Shown here: piece by piece, positions 24,332-35,573 of the stretch | Layout: each line of letters begins with the position of its first letter | How positions within the stretch are numbered: position 1 is the first letter of the stretch | Source: Sphagnum compactum | Taxonomy: Eukaryota; Bryophyta; Sphagnopsida; Sphagnales | Length of the DNA stretch: 64,000 bases | NCBI GenBank assembly: GCA_965153455.1 | Contig: OZ234503.1 | Location: forward strand, 10,049,118 to 10,113,117 | Direction: 5' to 3' | Notes under the pieces: generated by a model | Database searches by the model: none | Told to the model about the DNA's origin: nothing | The model's input: the letters and a program-made list of their open reading frames with translations, nothing else | Translations under genes and position numbers: made by a program

Positions 24332-27300
24332 TCAGACCTTTTCATGTCCAGCTGGCAATTGCCCATTTGCAGCATTGACTGCCACATCCAAGCCGTCAGC
24401 AGAGGATTCAATCCTAACAATGAGTGGCTGATGCAGCTCCAAACTTGGATCCATTGTTGCAGGTGGTTCGGTTGAGGAATTTACAGCAGTGTCTGACTTT
24501 GCCTCATCTTCATCCATTGCACGGCGCAGTGCATCTTTTGCTATTCTTGTCACTAGTATCCCAACCACAACTGCCAGAAAAACCACATGACACTCTCCTC
24601 AGTTCTGGATCTGTCTGGTTGCAAATCACCTCTATGAAATGAGTCCAACATTGCTTCATATTATACTCAGGCATTCATCCATCATACAAGAACTGGGTAC
24701 AGTATTGCAGTTTGGAGAAGAATCCTTCATTACACAAATAAGAACAAAATTCTGGACTGTTCTGTGTTGGCATCCTACAGGCTGTATTGAAAAGTAACAT
24801 ATCACTTTTTGTAAAGGACAATGGGAGGCCAACAGCTCCTTTGATGCAACAGAACTGACGAAATACCACCAGACCACCTCACACTAGTGTTTTCTCTAGA
24901 TGCTCCATCCATCTATAAGTAGGAGATGCAGCATGAGAACTTACTTGTGATGAGCAAGCCCACTGACACCATTATCTGTAACATGACCCACAAATAAATT
25001 CCATCATGCACATGGGGCTATCAGAAATGCTTTGCTTGTTAGACTTTCCAGTGCACTTTTTTTCAGATTCTTCAAAAAAATCCAAGACTCAGACACTGGA
25101 GCTAGGGAACCATAAGAGAAAGCAGTTGCAGTTCAACCATGGTAACATACTGAGATTATAATGTAGTCAAAGCTGCAATGAAACAACTTACAAGACGAGC
25201 ACGAGTGAAGTGCCTGCCACTATGGCTTATATCTGCAATATCCTTTATTGTCGTTCCCACATACACAAAAGTCAGTGTAACAGGCTGCAACCCCACCAAA
25301 AAAAACATAGTTTGAGAAGGAAGATTGGCAATAAACCACTAGTCAAAAATATGGCATGCAAAAAACTGACCATATAAGTTTTTTGATGAATATGCAGTCT
25401 CAAGCTACTACTTGACACAAAAAAATGCAGACCTTACCATCATTCCAATCCAAGATGCAAAAATGTAGTTCGTGGTGCTGATGGGTGTGACAGAGAGCAA
25501 ATAGTTCATCACATTGAATGGCAGTAGAGGCACAAGTCGCAGCAGCAATACAATCTGCATATGACACAAGCACAAATAAGCGCATCTTAAAAAATGAGTC
25601 ATCTCAGGTCACAATTTGCAGTTTGCAAATGTTTAGCAGTCTAACTTGAGAGGGTCCCTGCCTCAGGATAGTTATTTTGTCTGTCCTGTCAGTAAGATCT
25701 TGACAACAATTTTAAGTCTTTTGTCCATGCCTTTGCTATCCTGAGCTTAAAGCCATGTTGCTACAGGTATTTGCAAGTTGTTCTATGTCTAATCTGCTTC
25801 CACTGGACTCCAGTGCATGACAATCTTGTATTTATCCAACTGCAAGGACCATGAGCTGTGCCAGGGGCATGGGACAAACAGACCTTAAATCCTGACTTCC
25901 GAACAGCAATAGCTATGGCTCGAAACTGTGGATAGTCCTTCAGCTTTGAAGTTACATAGGACCTTCCAACCTGCAGGTCATATTACATTCAGATCCCATT
26001 GGGTTTTAGAAATCCACCAAACTGCAGGTGCACATTACCCAGAATGGAATACAGCAGAAGTATAGGTGCAAATCTAGGGTTAAGTGCAGATGCCATCGAA
26101 TTCAGGAAAAGGATGTAAAACCCTGAAGACTCTCCTAACTGAATTAGTGTCATTGAACATGAACCTTAGACTAACTGTGTGTTGCACAAGGCTAACAACA
26201 ATGCTGGACTTCCATGCTGTTCAAATCTCTACAGTTGCACAAGACCAAAGCTGATTTTCCAAAATAGGACCCAGACAGAACACATCAGTTGAAGTACTGG
26301 TCCATTGCAGTGCTAGTACTGACCGTTCTACCAACAAGAAAGGCAGCGGTTGCACCCAAGGTTGAACCAATTGAGTCACTTGCAAAGCCAACTGTTAAGC
26401 CAAAGAGATATCCACCGCCCAGCTGAAAAGTTCCAAGTCCGTAGCACATCAGTAACAACTTTACTATCTCACAAAATCAAATACTATCTCAGATGATGAA
26501 ATGACTGTTTCGATTGCAACAAAAAACAGTTTTTTAGCTCTGACCCCAGATAGATCATTACCGTAAGTATTGATGCTGGGATGGCTAATACTGTGCAGGG
26601 AATGTAGGCCAAAGCACTGCAAACACCAGCGATCATCCATCAACCAAGTTAGCTTCAGGTCAAGAACAAAGCCCTCAAAATTTGCAACCAAGCAATTGAC
26701 TCAAACAAGAGAGTAAGGAATCACTTACAGAATAAGTGGGCCCCATGGCCCAACATCCTTTTGCACCCAAAGAAGAAATTGCCTTAAACTCTGCATCCAA
26801 AACAAAGCCAGCAGTTTACTTCAATGGTCTATTTTTTATTGATACTCAGTGGCCATTGTACAATAGGTCTAAGTGTTCCAGATGTCCAGTTCCACCTGTT
26901 CAACACCCTCATTAAAGATTTCTGAATGATATTCATGTCAAACACCGGTAGAACATACTTGCCCAATAGGTGCGCAATCACAGTTGGCTTCTACATCACG
27001 ACTAATGTTTTTGCATGCTATGCTCAATCCTATAGCATTCAGCATCCCCTGAGACCTGAACCAGAAAGTTGCGCCTAGATTAGGTGTTTCTGAAGGACCC
27101 AGTAGATGGTTGTTTAGGGTTGTTGATATGTTTTAAGGGGTTGCGGCTTTATGTCTTCACAATAGTTTAGTGAAGACATAAACTAGCTGACAACCTGTAA
27201 GAAGAGGATCTTGTTTTACATCAAAACAAACTGCATGACAATTGTCACTCCTAGACTTTATCCATGATTTTGTAGCACGAAAATCTTCATTACCTTTTCT

Positions 27301-28834
27301 ACAAAATGGTAGAAATGGGGCATCTGGAGGTAGACAACAACCAGACTGAGCAACAAAACAACTCCAATAAATATCCACCACAATGTGGTGGCTATTCTCC
27401 TGGGTCGTCGCCCACCAACTCCTTGTTTTCTATTCTGCCCTGATGACCTCTTCCCTACCGGAGGGGCATGATACTTGCTAGAATTCGCCAGAGCTCCCAC
27501 TTTTCTTTGCACACGTTCCTCTTCCCTTCACACTCCCAGCAGCAAACTGACCCAATCAGAATTGGCTACCAAAACTTACAAAACAGAAAAAATCTCCAGC
27601 TGGTAAAGAATAACCTAGAAAATAATACCCAATGTGCACTGATGTCAGTAACTAGTTTTCTTCCTTTGGTGGTCTGGCCAACATTCTTCAGCTCCTTACA
27701 TGGAACCTATCAGATTCTGAATAATTCTTTTCTGAAAAAACCCTAATAACCTTCCCCTCTCCCCAATCCTCCTCACATCAAATTACTGGCTTGTAATTAG
27801 AGTGTTTGCCATACCTAGGCTTTGCGAGAGCACTCATTTCAAACTCCTGTCTCCTTCCAGACCTCTCTTGCTTTACATTGCTGGAAAGACAGCAGCTGCA
27901 CTTGTTGCAGAAAAATTCCTACTTCCTACCCCACAATTTCTTTCTGCCTCCAAAACTAGAAGCCTTTTGTCTCCTTCTCAACACAACCCCATTGCCCCCA
28001 CCTCTCCACTTTTTGCTTGCTTTTCGAAAATTCTTGCCAAGCTACAAAAAAGGCTTCTTAAGCTTGCAAAACGACACATTTGGGACTTGAATGCAACCCA
28101 ACAATCAATTTCTTCACAGAAACCATTTTCCACTACCACCAAAAACCCTAAGTTGGAAGTTTCTCCTTTGGGATTTGTTGCTTGCTTGCTACAACCTCCA
28201 AAACATTGTGATAAATGCCTTGCAGACCGACCTAACGGCAACACCTCCTGCATCAAAACATTGTGATAAATGCCTTGAAGACCGACCTACTGGCAACACG
28301 TCCTGCATAAAAAACATCTAAAAGATGATCAAAGGAGCTTCAATCTAAAGGAATTAAAACAAACATACCAACTAACAAACTCCCACAGAGAGAGAGAGAG
28401 AGCAAGCTACAACTTCCGGAAGCAAAAAACCCATCAAGCTCGAGAGAAACCGAGAGAGGAGTCATGTCGGAAATTTTTGCTGTTCTTCCACAGAAAAGAA
28501 ATTATAAAAAAAAACCTAATCGAACAAAAACAGGCTACCCCCAAAAAGAAACAGAAACCCACCTCCCTACTGCAGACACGGTCACCACGACTTGAAACCA
28601 GTCACCGACAAGCCCTAAATTCACGAACACTCCCGGAATCATGATCTGAAGATCTCCACCCAACCCGCTCGCCCCCCCCACCCCCCCTCCCCGCACAAAG
28701 ACAGGATTTGCCAGGCTTTTCTACAATTTCATCACCACCGGCACCTGCACGACAATGAATGGTACCGGAATTTTGCGAAGTCCTCCAGGATCTTCTTCTT
28801 CTACAACAGCCGAAGTAGCTGTTGTTGATGACAT
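24332..28834 (-). CDS. TVP38/TMEM64 (SNARE-associated Golgi, DedA-like) membrane protein
   Basis: Minus-strand exons: 27294 to about 27518, 26729-26790, 26562-26616, 26324-26422, 25884-25970, 25438-25554, 25192-25284, 24945-24975, 24332-24570. All internal phases close, giving about 260 residues after the first of these. An N-terminal membrane helix (WWIFIGVVLLLSLVVVYL) precedes the family domain: GPWGPLIL, AYIPCTVLAIPASILTLGGG, YLFGLTVGF, SDSIGSTLGATAAFLVGRT, KDYPQFRAIAIA, IVLLLRLVPLLPFNVMNYLL and FVYVGTTIKDI. A last helix and an acidic tail follow. Eukaryotic members act in ER/Golgi membranes and some have lipid-scramblase activity. Which of these applies here is unknown. The first exon is uncertain. 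The 27.5-kb exon has no ATG between an upstream in-frame TGA and its family-like part. A candidate first coding exon is 28745-28834, with ATG at 28834, 30 codons and a CAG/GTGCC donor. Confidence 0.88.
28386..28402. repeat. Short (GA)n run in the putative first intron of the TVP38-like gene
   Basis: About eight GA units on the plus strand, read as CT on the gene strand. It lies between the candidate first exon and the first certain exon. Confidence 0.8.
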
Positions 28835-29110
28835 GAAAGAAAGTTGTTCGCAGTGAGATTCTGGAAAAGAATGGACCCAAAAGGACTCTCAATTTGGGGA
28901 GAGGAAGAAGAAGATGAAGAAACACGAATCCGTGGTCAATAATGCCGAGTGCAACAACAACAATAATAATAATAATGGGGGAAAAAAAATCAATCCCTGT
29001 TGCTCCGGAGACAAAATGCCAGTGCAAAATGGCAGATCGCGCAGACGAGACCGCGTCGTCGTCGTCGCGAAACCCTAATTGTTGAGCCTGTCTTGAGACC
29101 CTTCTTAGTT
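28835..29110 (-). promoter_or_regulatory. Putative promoter / 5' UTR of the TVP38-like gene
   Basis: Sequence is GC-richer than its surroundings. It contains a TTAGGGTTT telo-box-like motif (about 29073-29081, gene strand) next to a GAC/GTC trinucleotide run. Telo-boxes are common near plant transcription starts. Placement relative to the true start is inference. Confidence 0.4.
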
Positions 29111-32039
29111 TTATGGGCCTGTCTTGAGACCCTTACGACCAGTGGAGGGTACCTACGCGGTCTACAGGCCTTCGGTAGGACCGATATCGCCTCCTCGAAC
29201 AACAGATTTCAGAAAAGAACAGCCTCCCATAGTGAGGAGGGGTCTTTATGGAAATTTTGTAAGGTCCTTCTACCTGACCTTATGACACTTTAGTCACCAC
29301 TTTATGCATAGGATAAGGACCCAAAATGGGGGAATGTTTTGGGAATAAGGGCCCGGTGTGAGGTCGGAGCTGACCATGGGACCTGAAATTTCCAAGAATT
29401 GTCCTCTTCAAGGTAGGTTTTTTTATTATTATTATTATTATATATAATAATAATTTTGTGATGTTGCAGAAGTTGTGATTTTGGCAATCAAAAAATTATG
29501 AAAAAAGTAAAAATAATAATTCTAGCGTCATTTTTACATTTTTGGCTACCTGTTAAAACTTAGGATATAATGTAACATTTTAAAAATAATTATATATATT
29601 TTTGCAAAATATTTCCAAAATAGCAAGGCCCTCAAGGAGCCAAAGGTTGAAGGCTTGCTAGCTATTTTGGGAATGTACCCCAACCCTTAGGAATTACCCT
29701 ACACTTACATAGGGGCAAACATAAAATTAGGATCTCAACAAATTAAATGTGGCACGAATCTCGCCACATTTGAACTATGAATAACATCTATTTATTTATT
29801 TTACATAATATTTTCAAAAAAAAAGTGATTTAGTGATTAAAATTTCCACCTTCGACTAAAAAAGGTATATTCAACTTTTTTCTCATTTTTTTCTTTTCCC
29901 ATGGATAAAATGGATTAAAAAATTCATCTTTTTGCCATAACTTTTAGTTCATAGAAATCCAAATAAAAATTGCAAGACCATTTTTGATATTTACATTTTG
30001 AAAGTTTTTCAATGTTATACAGGATATTTGACTTGGAAGAAATTTATCCTTATATATATGTATATATAGATAGATTTTAAAAATATTTGATAGTTTGTTC
30101 CCTAGGGCAATTTAGGTCCCTTAGTTCTCAAAGCAATGTAGTCCTTTCTTCCCAAAATTTTGTTCAAACCAAACAATTTTTAAATCATTGAAAAGTTTTC
30201 AAAACACAAATACTGAAAGTGATCTTGCATTTTTGATTTGAGGCTATAAGCTAAAAATTATGGCCAAAAAAAAAAACCAAGGGTCAAATTTTCAAATCCC
30301 ATTGCTCTTTGAAGCAATGTTTAGACTTTTATCAAAGTATGAATTATCTAAAAATTCTTTTTATGTCAAAGGTTAAGTAGTTATGAGTGAACTTCTTAAT
30401 GTTCTTAGACATGTGTACAAGATAATCAATATATTTTATAATTTCATTGTGCATTTATAAACAAATCAAATTTCACCATCACTAGTGTTAACTAGGTATT
30501 TTTTCAAATTCCTCAAGTAGGTCCATTGATGAGGATACTCAAAATTAATTAGTATTAAATGGGGACTATCTTAGATGGGTTGTAACATTTTTACAAAAGT
30601 GCTACTATAAGTGGCAACCTAGGAAATGCCTAGGTTTAGATTTAGTTAATTCATTTTATTTGCTTTTCAAAATGAAAAAATCCTTATGAATCATTTTTCG
30701 TGTTTTTTTTTCATTTAAAAAATCATTAAAAAATATAGACTTGTATTGAAGCATGCTTTTGTAGTTCAAAATTTTCATGTTAAAAAATCATAAACTAAAG
30801 AAAATGTTCATACAATAAAAGAAACACAACATTAATATCTAGAATTTGGTTATTAAAGAGGTGAAATTAAGTAATGATAATAATGTATACATTATTATAC
30901 AATGGGGGAGTGAAATTCCAATCACCACCAAATTTAATGCTAATTTGAATTTCACCTTTCTTTTATTTTTCTTGGGTACCTTTATTGTTAATGTGTGTAG
31001 TATTGCTATAATTATTATTGAATATCATGCATTAAACATTCTCACATTTTATACTTGAATTCAATAAACTTTTCTTGTTTTATATATAAGATTGAAACAT
31101 GGGTTTAAGGGTGAAATGAAAGCCCAAAGGCACGGGTTGTTTTACAATTTTTTCTAATAGATAAATTCGTGAAGTGAAGGAAACATAATCTTTGTACTTT
31201 GAGTTTGGTCATTAAAGGGTCGAGATTAAAAAATAATAAAAAATACATTGCATTTGAAAAGGGAATGAAAACAAGGTGAAACTCAGATTATCACAAAATT
31301 TAATGTAATTTGAATTTGTGATAATTTGATATTCAAATTTTATTTATTTTTAAAATGCTTTCATTGTTGATATGCTTATTGTTATCATAATTATCTTGAA
31401 TTTCGTGCATTAATATTATGATATTGAATTTCACCCTTGATTCAACAAAAAAAATTCACATTGTGGATGGCAAGGTTTGAGATTAAAATAGGGGGTAGTC
31501 AATGAAAAGAAGATTCAAAGGTAAGGTCATTTAATGGATTTATTAATATCCCAAACAAGTTTCATGGGACATGTTCAAAATTTCAAAGTTTTGTGAATGA
31601 AACATGGGACATGTTCTAGCCATCTAATTTCACATTCACTTTCATTTGGATTGCCTTGTTCAAACCATTTGTTCGTTGTTTTTTATTGAACAAGGTTTTA
31701 ACATGGTTTACACCATTGGTTGAACATCAATCCCATTGGTGAATGATTTTCAAACATTTGTCACCAATGCTTGATAACAACCACCTTTGCGAGATTCAAA
31801 CAAAGTACACACATTAATTATTAAATTACAATTTTTTTGCAATTTTATTGAAAATGGGTTCAATTCCATTTACATTGCATCTAACTAAAACAAATAACTT
31901 GCCACCCATGTTCATGGAATGTAGTCTACTAATGTAGGAAAAATTTGTGGAAGAACGTAATGAAACCAAACAAATCTCAACAACCAATGTGAGAAGGTAG
32001 CAACATAGTCATTTTGTAATTTTAAAAGAGGGAGTTGAT
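29111..32039. other. AT-rich spacer with a degenerate internal duplication
   Basis: No gene is visible. A short direct repeat GCCTGTCTTGAGACCCTT lies at about 29089-29133. Two diverged copies of a roughly 250-bp AT-rich unit occupy about 30830-31060 and 31170-31445. They share phrases such as AAATTTAATG-TAATTTGAATTT and GAAT-TC-TGCATTAA. No coding or transposon hallmarks were found. Confidence 0.5.
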
Positions 32040-32874
32040 TGTCACAACTTTATTTTTGAACTAGGTTGGGGCACAAAAAATGATGTCGACTAAAAGGGTG
32101 TCCTCAAACCTGTGCACATTTTCACAAATGTAGTGAAATCCAATGGAGGTGAATCAAATATCCCCAAATGGAACTCATTTTGGGAGTTATAGTCTTGAAA
32201 TGTTTTGATTTTTTGGGACAAAAGTGCAAATAATGGACCTTGTCCAAATTGGGTTTTCTTTATATCACTAAAAATGTTATGGAGGTTGAATTTCAACAAT
32301 AGGCTTGCATTTTCCATTTGGAGATTTACAATTTAAGTTATGGTAAAAAAAAATGGTTGAGGATCAAAATTGACAATTTGATTCCAACCATTAAAATTTA
32401 GTAAACAAGGGTCAAATGATGTTGTATTGAAATGTGCAATATATTTTCAAGTGCTATAATTTTGAGTGTTCCAACTCCTCAATCAAAACTCATACATGTG
32501 TGAGCTATGAACTTACACTTTTGAGAACTCAAAGTTTTAATCATAAAATGTATTGGAAGGAGGAGAATGATGCTTTCTTCCAAGATTCGAAATGAGTGAA
32601 TGGATTGAATTTGGGTTGTTTGTGACTAAATTGTAGCACCACTTTTAGGCTTCAACTTGTGCTAACCAACTTGTTGTTTGGTTTGTGTATGTTAACTCTA
32701 GTATGTGAATATACTTTAACACCTTCGACCTAGACCCATCCCAAAGCTCATGCATGACGTATAACCTTCAAGTCTATGTAATTAAATAATGTACTTTGGG
32801 TTACGTTTTATTATAACATTGGGTATCAAAAAGGTGTTAACCCAATGCCATTTGATGAGCCCAAGGGTGTGTCA
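32040..32874. mobile_element. Second solo LTR of the same family (835 bp)
   Basis: It begins TGTCACAAC and ends GTGTGTCA, matching in position the ends of the LTR at 10555-11398. Five-base flanks are TTGAT (32035-32039) and ATGAT (32875-32879), four of five matching. Shared interior phrases include CATTTTGGGAGTT, GACAATTTGA-TCC-ACCATTAAAA and CTAACCAACTTGTTGTTTGG. It is more AT-rich and apparently older than the first copy. No internal retrotransposon sequence remains. Confidence 0.75.
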
Positions 32875-32875
32875 A

Positions 32876-32877
<2 letters not shown>

Positions 32878-32911
<34 letters not shown>
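32878..32911. repeat. (TA)n microsatellite followed by poly-T
   Basis: About 16 TA units immediately downstream of the solo LTR, then a T-rich run. Confidence 0.95.
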
Positions 32912-32914
<3 letters not shown>

Positions 32915-33416
32915 TTTTTTTTTTTTCAGAGAGAAAAATTAATGGATTAACAATTGGTTCATTGAAGGTGGAACTAATGAATTGGTAAGCATTTAAATAT
33001 TAATATAATCCATGGACCAATTCAACAAATGTTTGTTGAATAATTAATATATTAAAAATCTTAAACTTTGGGATTAGATTTTTAAATTTTTTGAAAATTT
33101 TAGCTCAGACAATATTAGCTTAGAAATTAAAAAAATATAACAACTATATAATAGTTTTAGTTTGTTTGAATGGTGTGTGTTGGGTTCTTGGCCTCATAGA
33201 CTTGGGTTTAAATCCCATATTTAACATAAGTTTATTTATATGGATTTTCAACATTTTCGGTAGTTACTTTTTCAGAATAATTCCAATTTTTAAAAAAAAA
33301 ATATAATGCTGAATCTATTCAAAGAATATGATAGTTCATTAGAAGGTCACTCAATTGCAATTAAAAAATAGGTCCAATTTTATCTTGGGAATAAACCAAA
33401 ATATGATGAAATGCTA
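32912..33416. other. AT-rich spacer
   Basis: Between the TA run and the Helitron there is only AT-rich sequence with no open frame or repeat that I can name. Confidence 0.6.
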
Positions 33417-33826
33417 TCTTATATATAAAAGCTACAGTGGTGTGTGTCCGTCTATCTGTGTGTCACAAGACGTTCTGCACCTGATTTAACATTACGGCGG
33501 AACCGTAATGACCTTTTTGGATGATGGTGGTGAAGGTGGTAGTTATTCGTTCAAACCCTCCCTTTCTGCCCAAAGGATTAAATATGATCTAACTGCTGCT
33601 GCTCAGTGTTTCTGATTGGCCCATCATAATCACTGGTCCATGTGGGGCGGGGGGGGCCAGCAGGGGGGGGGGCGGGGACGGGCGGGGAAGGACCGGGCGA
33701 GTGGGGGGGCACGGGCGGGGAAGGACCGGGCCGGGGGGGGGGCACGGGCGAGGAAGGACCAGGCGAGGGGGGCCAGCATGGGCGGGGAAGGACCGACGGG
33801 TGCATTATGCACCGGGTTCACACTAG
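33417..33826 (+). mobile_element. Non-autonomous Helitron, 410 bp
   Basis: The 5' end TCTTATATATAAAAGC follows an A, and the 3' end CACTAG precedes a T. That is the A/T insertion with TC...CTRR ends typical of Helitrons. The palindrome GGTGCATTATGCACC (33799-33813) sits 9 bases before CTAG, as the subterminal hairpin should. Close to the 5' end is GTGTCCGTCTATCTGTG. The same TCCGTCTNTCTGTG phrase occurs just inside the element at 52482-53160. The interior is a G-rich minisatellite with no helicase or Rep coding capacity. Confidence 0.8.
33645..33795 (+). repeat. G-rich minisatellite inside the Helitron
   Basis: Roughly 50-bp units around GGCGGGGAAGGACCGGGC and GGGGGGGCACGGGC repeat about three times. 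Many runs of four or more G could form quadruplexes on the plus strand. Open frames on both strands here are by-products of composition. Confidence 0.8.
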
Positions 33827-34456
33827 TATATATATATATATATATTGGTGATGCAATGTGCACTCAACATCATTTTAATTTATCCCATATGTTTTGCCCA
33901 AAGTCCTTCTCTTGTAAACCATATTAGATAGCCCAAAATAGAAGACTACATGTCTAAATTTGGGATTGGCAAAAGGTTGGTAATTAAAAAGACTATTCCC
34001 ATCAACTAATCAACGGGTACTAGTTACACTACCATATACTAATGCAAAATCAAAGGGGGCTTAAAGTTTCTTATGGAAAAACAATTTTAGAAATTTAAAT
34101 TAATTTCTCAAAATGAAAATCATTTAAAACCCCTATATACATAGCCAAAAAGTGAGTTGAAAAATAAAAAGTGTAAAAATTAAGTTTTTTTTTTTTTTTT
34201 TTTGGGGAGATTTTCATTTGCTAGAATTTGATCAAAATTTAAGAAAAAAAATCACTAGATTTCAATATATTGTTCAAGTAGGTAGCCTGAAATATAGAAG
34301 GTTTTGAAAAAAAATTTACTTTTAAATTTAGCTTGTATCCAAATTTGGCTATAAAGGTCGGGAATTGCCACTTTGGCTACAACACAAAATTAACCAAAAA
34401 AGCATAACTTGTGTTATTGCCATTTTGATATACTAAAAAAAATGTTGAATTATATA
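33827..34456. other. AT-rich spacer upstream of the UBP16-like gene
   Basis: A short TA run directly after the Helitron, then AT-rich sequence with a long poly-T tract (about 34184-34204). No gene or element was recognised. Confidence 0.6.
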
Positions 34457-34753
34457 TAAATATATAATATGATTTCTTTTCACAGCTGGCTTAGCCTACG
34501 AGACCTACCATACAGGTACGCACCTGGTAGGTAAGTAGTAGGTAGGTAGGTAAGAAGGGTTTTTCCTGGAAGCGGCGCAAACGCCAGTTCAGCAAATTTG
34601 GTAGGCCAGGTGCCATGTCCAAAGGCCGATATTGGGGCACAGCCTTTGACAGCACTGGTTCTCGAGAATCGAATCCTAAGTCCGATGCCGCGTGTCGAGA
34701 GGCCAAAAACTTGGCTACCTACTTTGGCCCGACTTGACGAACTCACGGACACA

Positions 34754-34789
<36 letters not shown>

Positions 34790-35573
34790 GAAAAGAACAA
34801 CCCCGTTCCGACAGAGCTGCTGCCATTGACCGGTCAGTCCTGGCCAAAAAACACGTACCCAATTACCGCAGGGCACGTTAGCTGGGGCCGGAACGGATGG
34901 GACAAACGGTGGGAAAACGACAAAAGAAAGAGACGCGACGCTGGTCGTCGGGCACCAAACCCTAACCCTAATTCTGTTTGCTGTTGTCGTCGTCTCTGCG
35001 GCGTCGTGTATCCGCGCGCACAAGATCCCGCCGCGCGCGCTGGCTGTCGTCGATCTCCCTGCTGTTGCTACTTCTTGCTTCGCGATCGACGCTTTTATGG
35101 CGGTTGCGCTGTCCGCGGAGAGGGCCTAAAACAGTTCAAGAGGAGCTAGAGAGTACCGGAACACTCATTAAGGATCATCGTCATTATTAGTCGCATTCCC
35201 TCGTTTTTTTCCCCTTTCTTCTGTTCAAATCGCCTCGTCGTTCTTTGCGGAAGAAGGTGCATGAAGCTGGAGATTGCACCAGAGACAAGAGCAGTGATAT
35301 GGTACTGTACTAGTAGTAGCGCGAGAGGAGGATTCCGAGGAGGAGGAGGAGGCTACTGTTCTGGGGATTGATCTGTCACGGATCCGAGGATTTTTTTCTT
35401 CCCGGACGCAGGAAATCACTCCAATTGTCAGAAGAGAACGACACAGGAGTTTCGACTCCTTGACATCTTCGGCGTCTGCATTAGTTCCTTTGGATACATT
35501 TCGTTTTTCAGATTGAGTTGATCTTTGCACTTTGAAGCGCCGATTGCTGACTCAAGAGAGACGGGGGGTTTAG
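34457..35573 (+). promoter_or_regulatory. GC-rich promoter / 5' UTR region of the UBP16-like gene
   Basis: Composition rises to GC-rich at about 34490. A 30-bp GA tract (34757-34786) and a double telo-box-like AACCCTAACCCTAA (about 34962-34975) precede the start codon at 35574. A long 5' UTR is likely. The transcription start and any UTR intron cannot be placed. ORFs here on both strands look compositional. Confidence 0.5.
34757..34786 (+). repeat. (GA)n tract upstream of the UBP16-like gene
   Basis: Uninterrupted GA run about 790 bp before the ATG. Its position resembles the GA tract upstream of the flippase gene. Confidence 0.95.

Noticed and set aside
27802-28321. ORFs of 76-154 codons upstream of the TVP38-like gene
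   Set aside because: Low-complexity plus-strand frames within the probable first intron of a minus-strand gene.
33578-33927. Pro-rich and Gly-rich ORFs on both strands
   Set aside because: By-product of the G-rich minisatellite inside the Helitron.
34480-35190. Overlapping ORFs up to 183 codons
   Set aside because: Compositional frames in the GC-rich promoter/5' UTR of the UBP gene, and they read through the GA tract.
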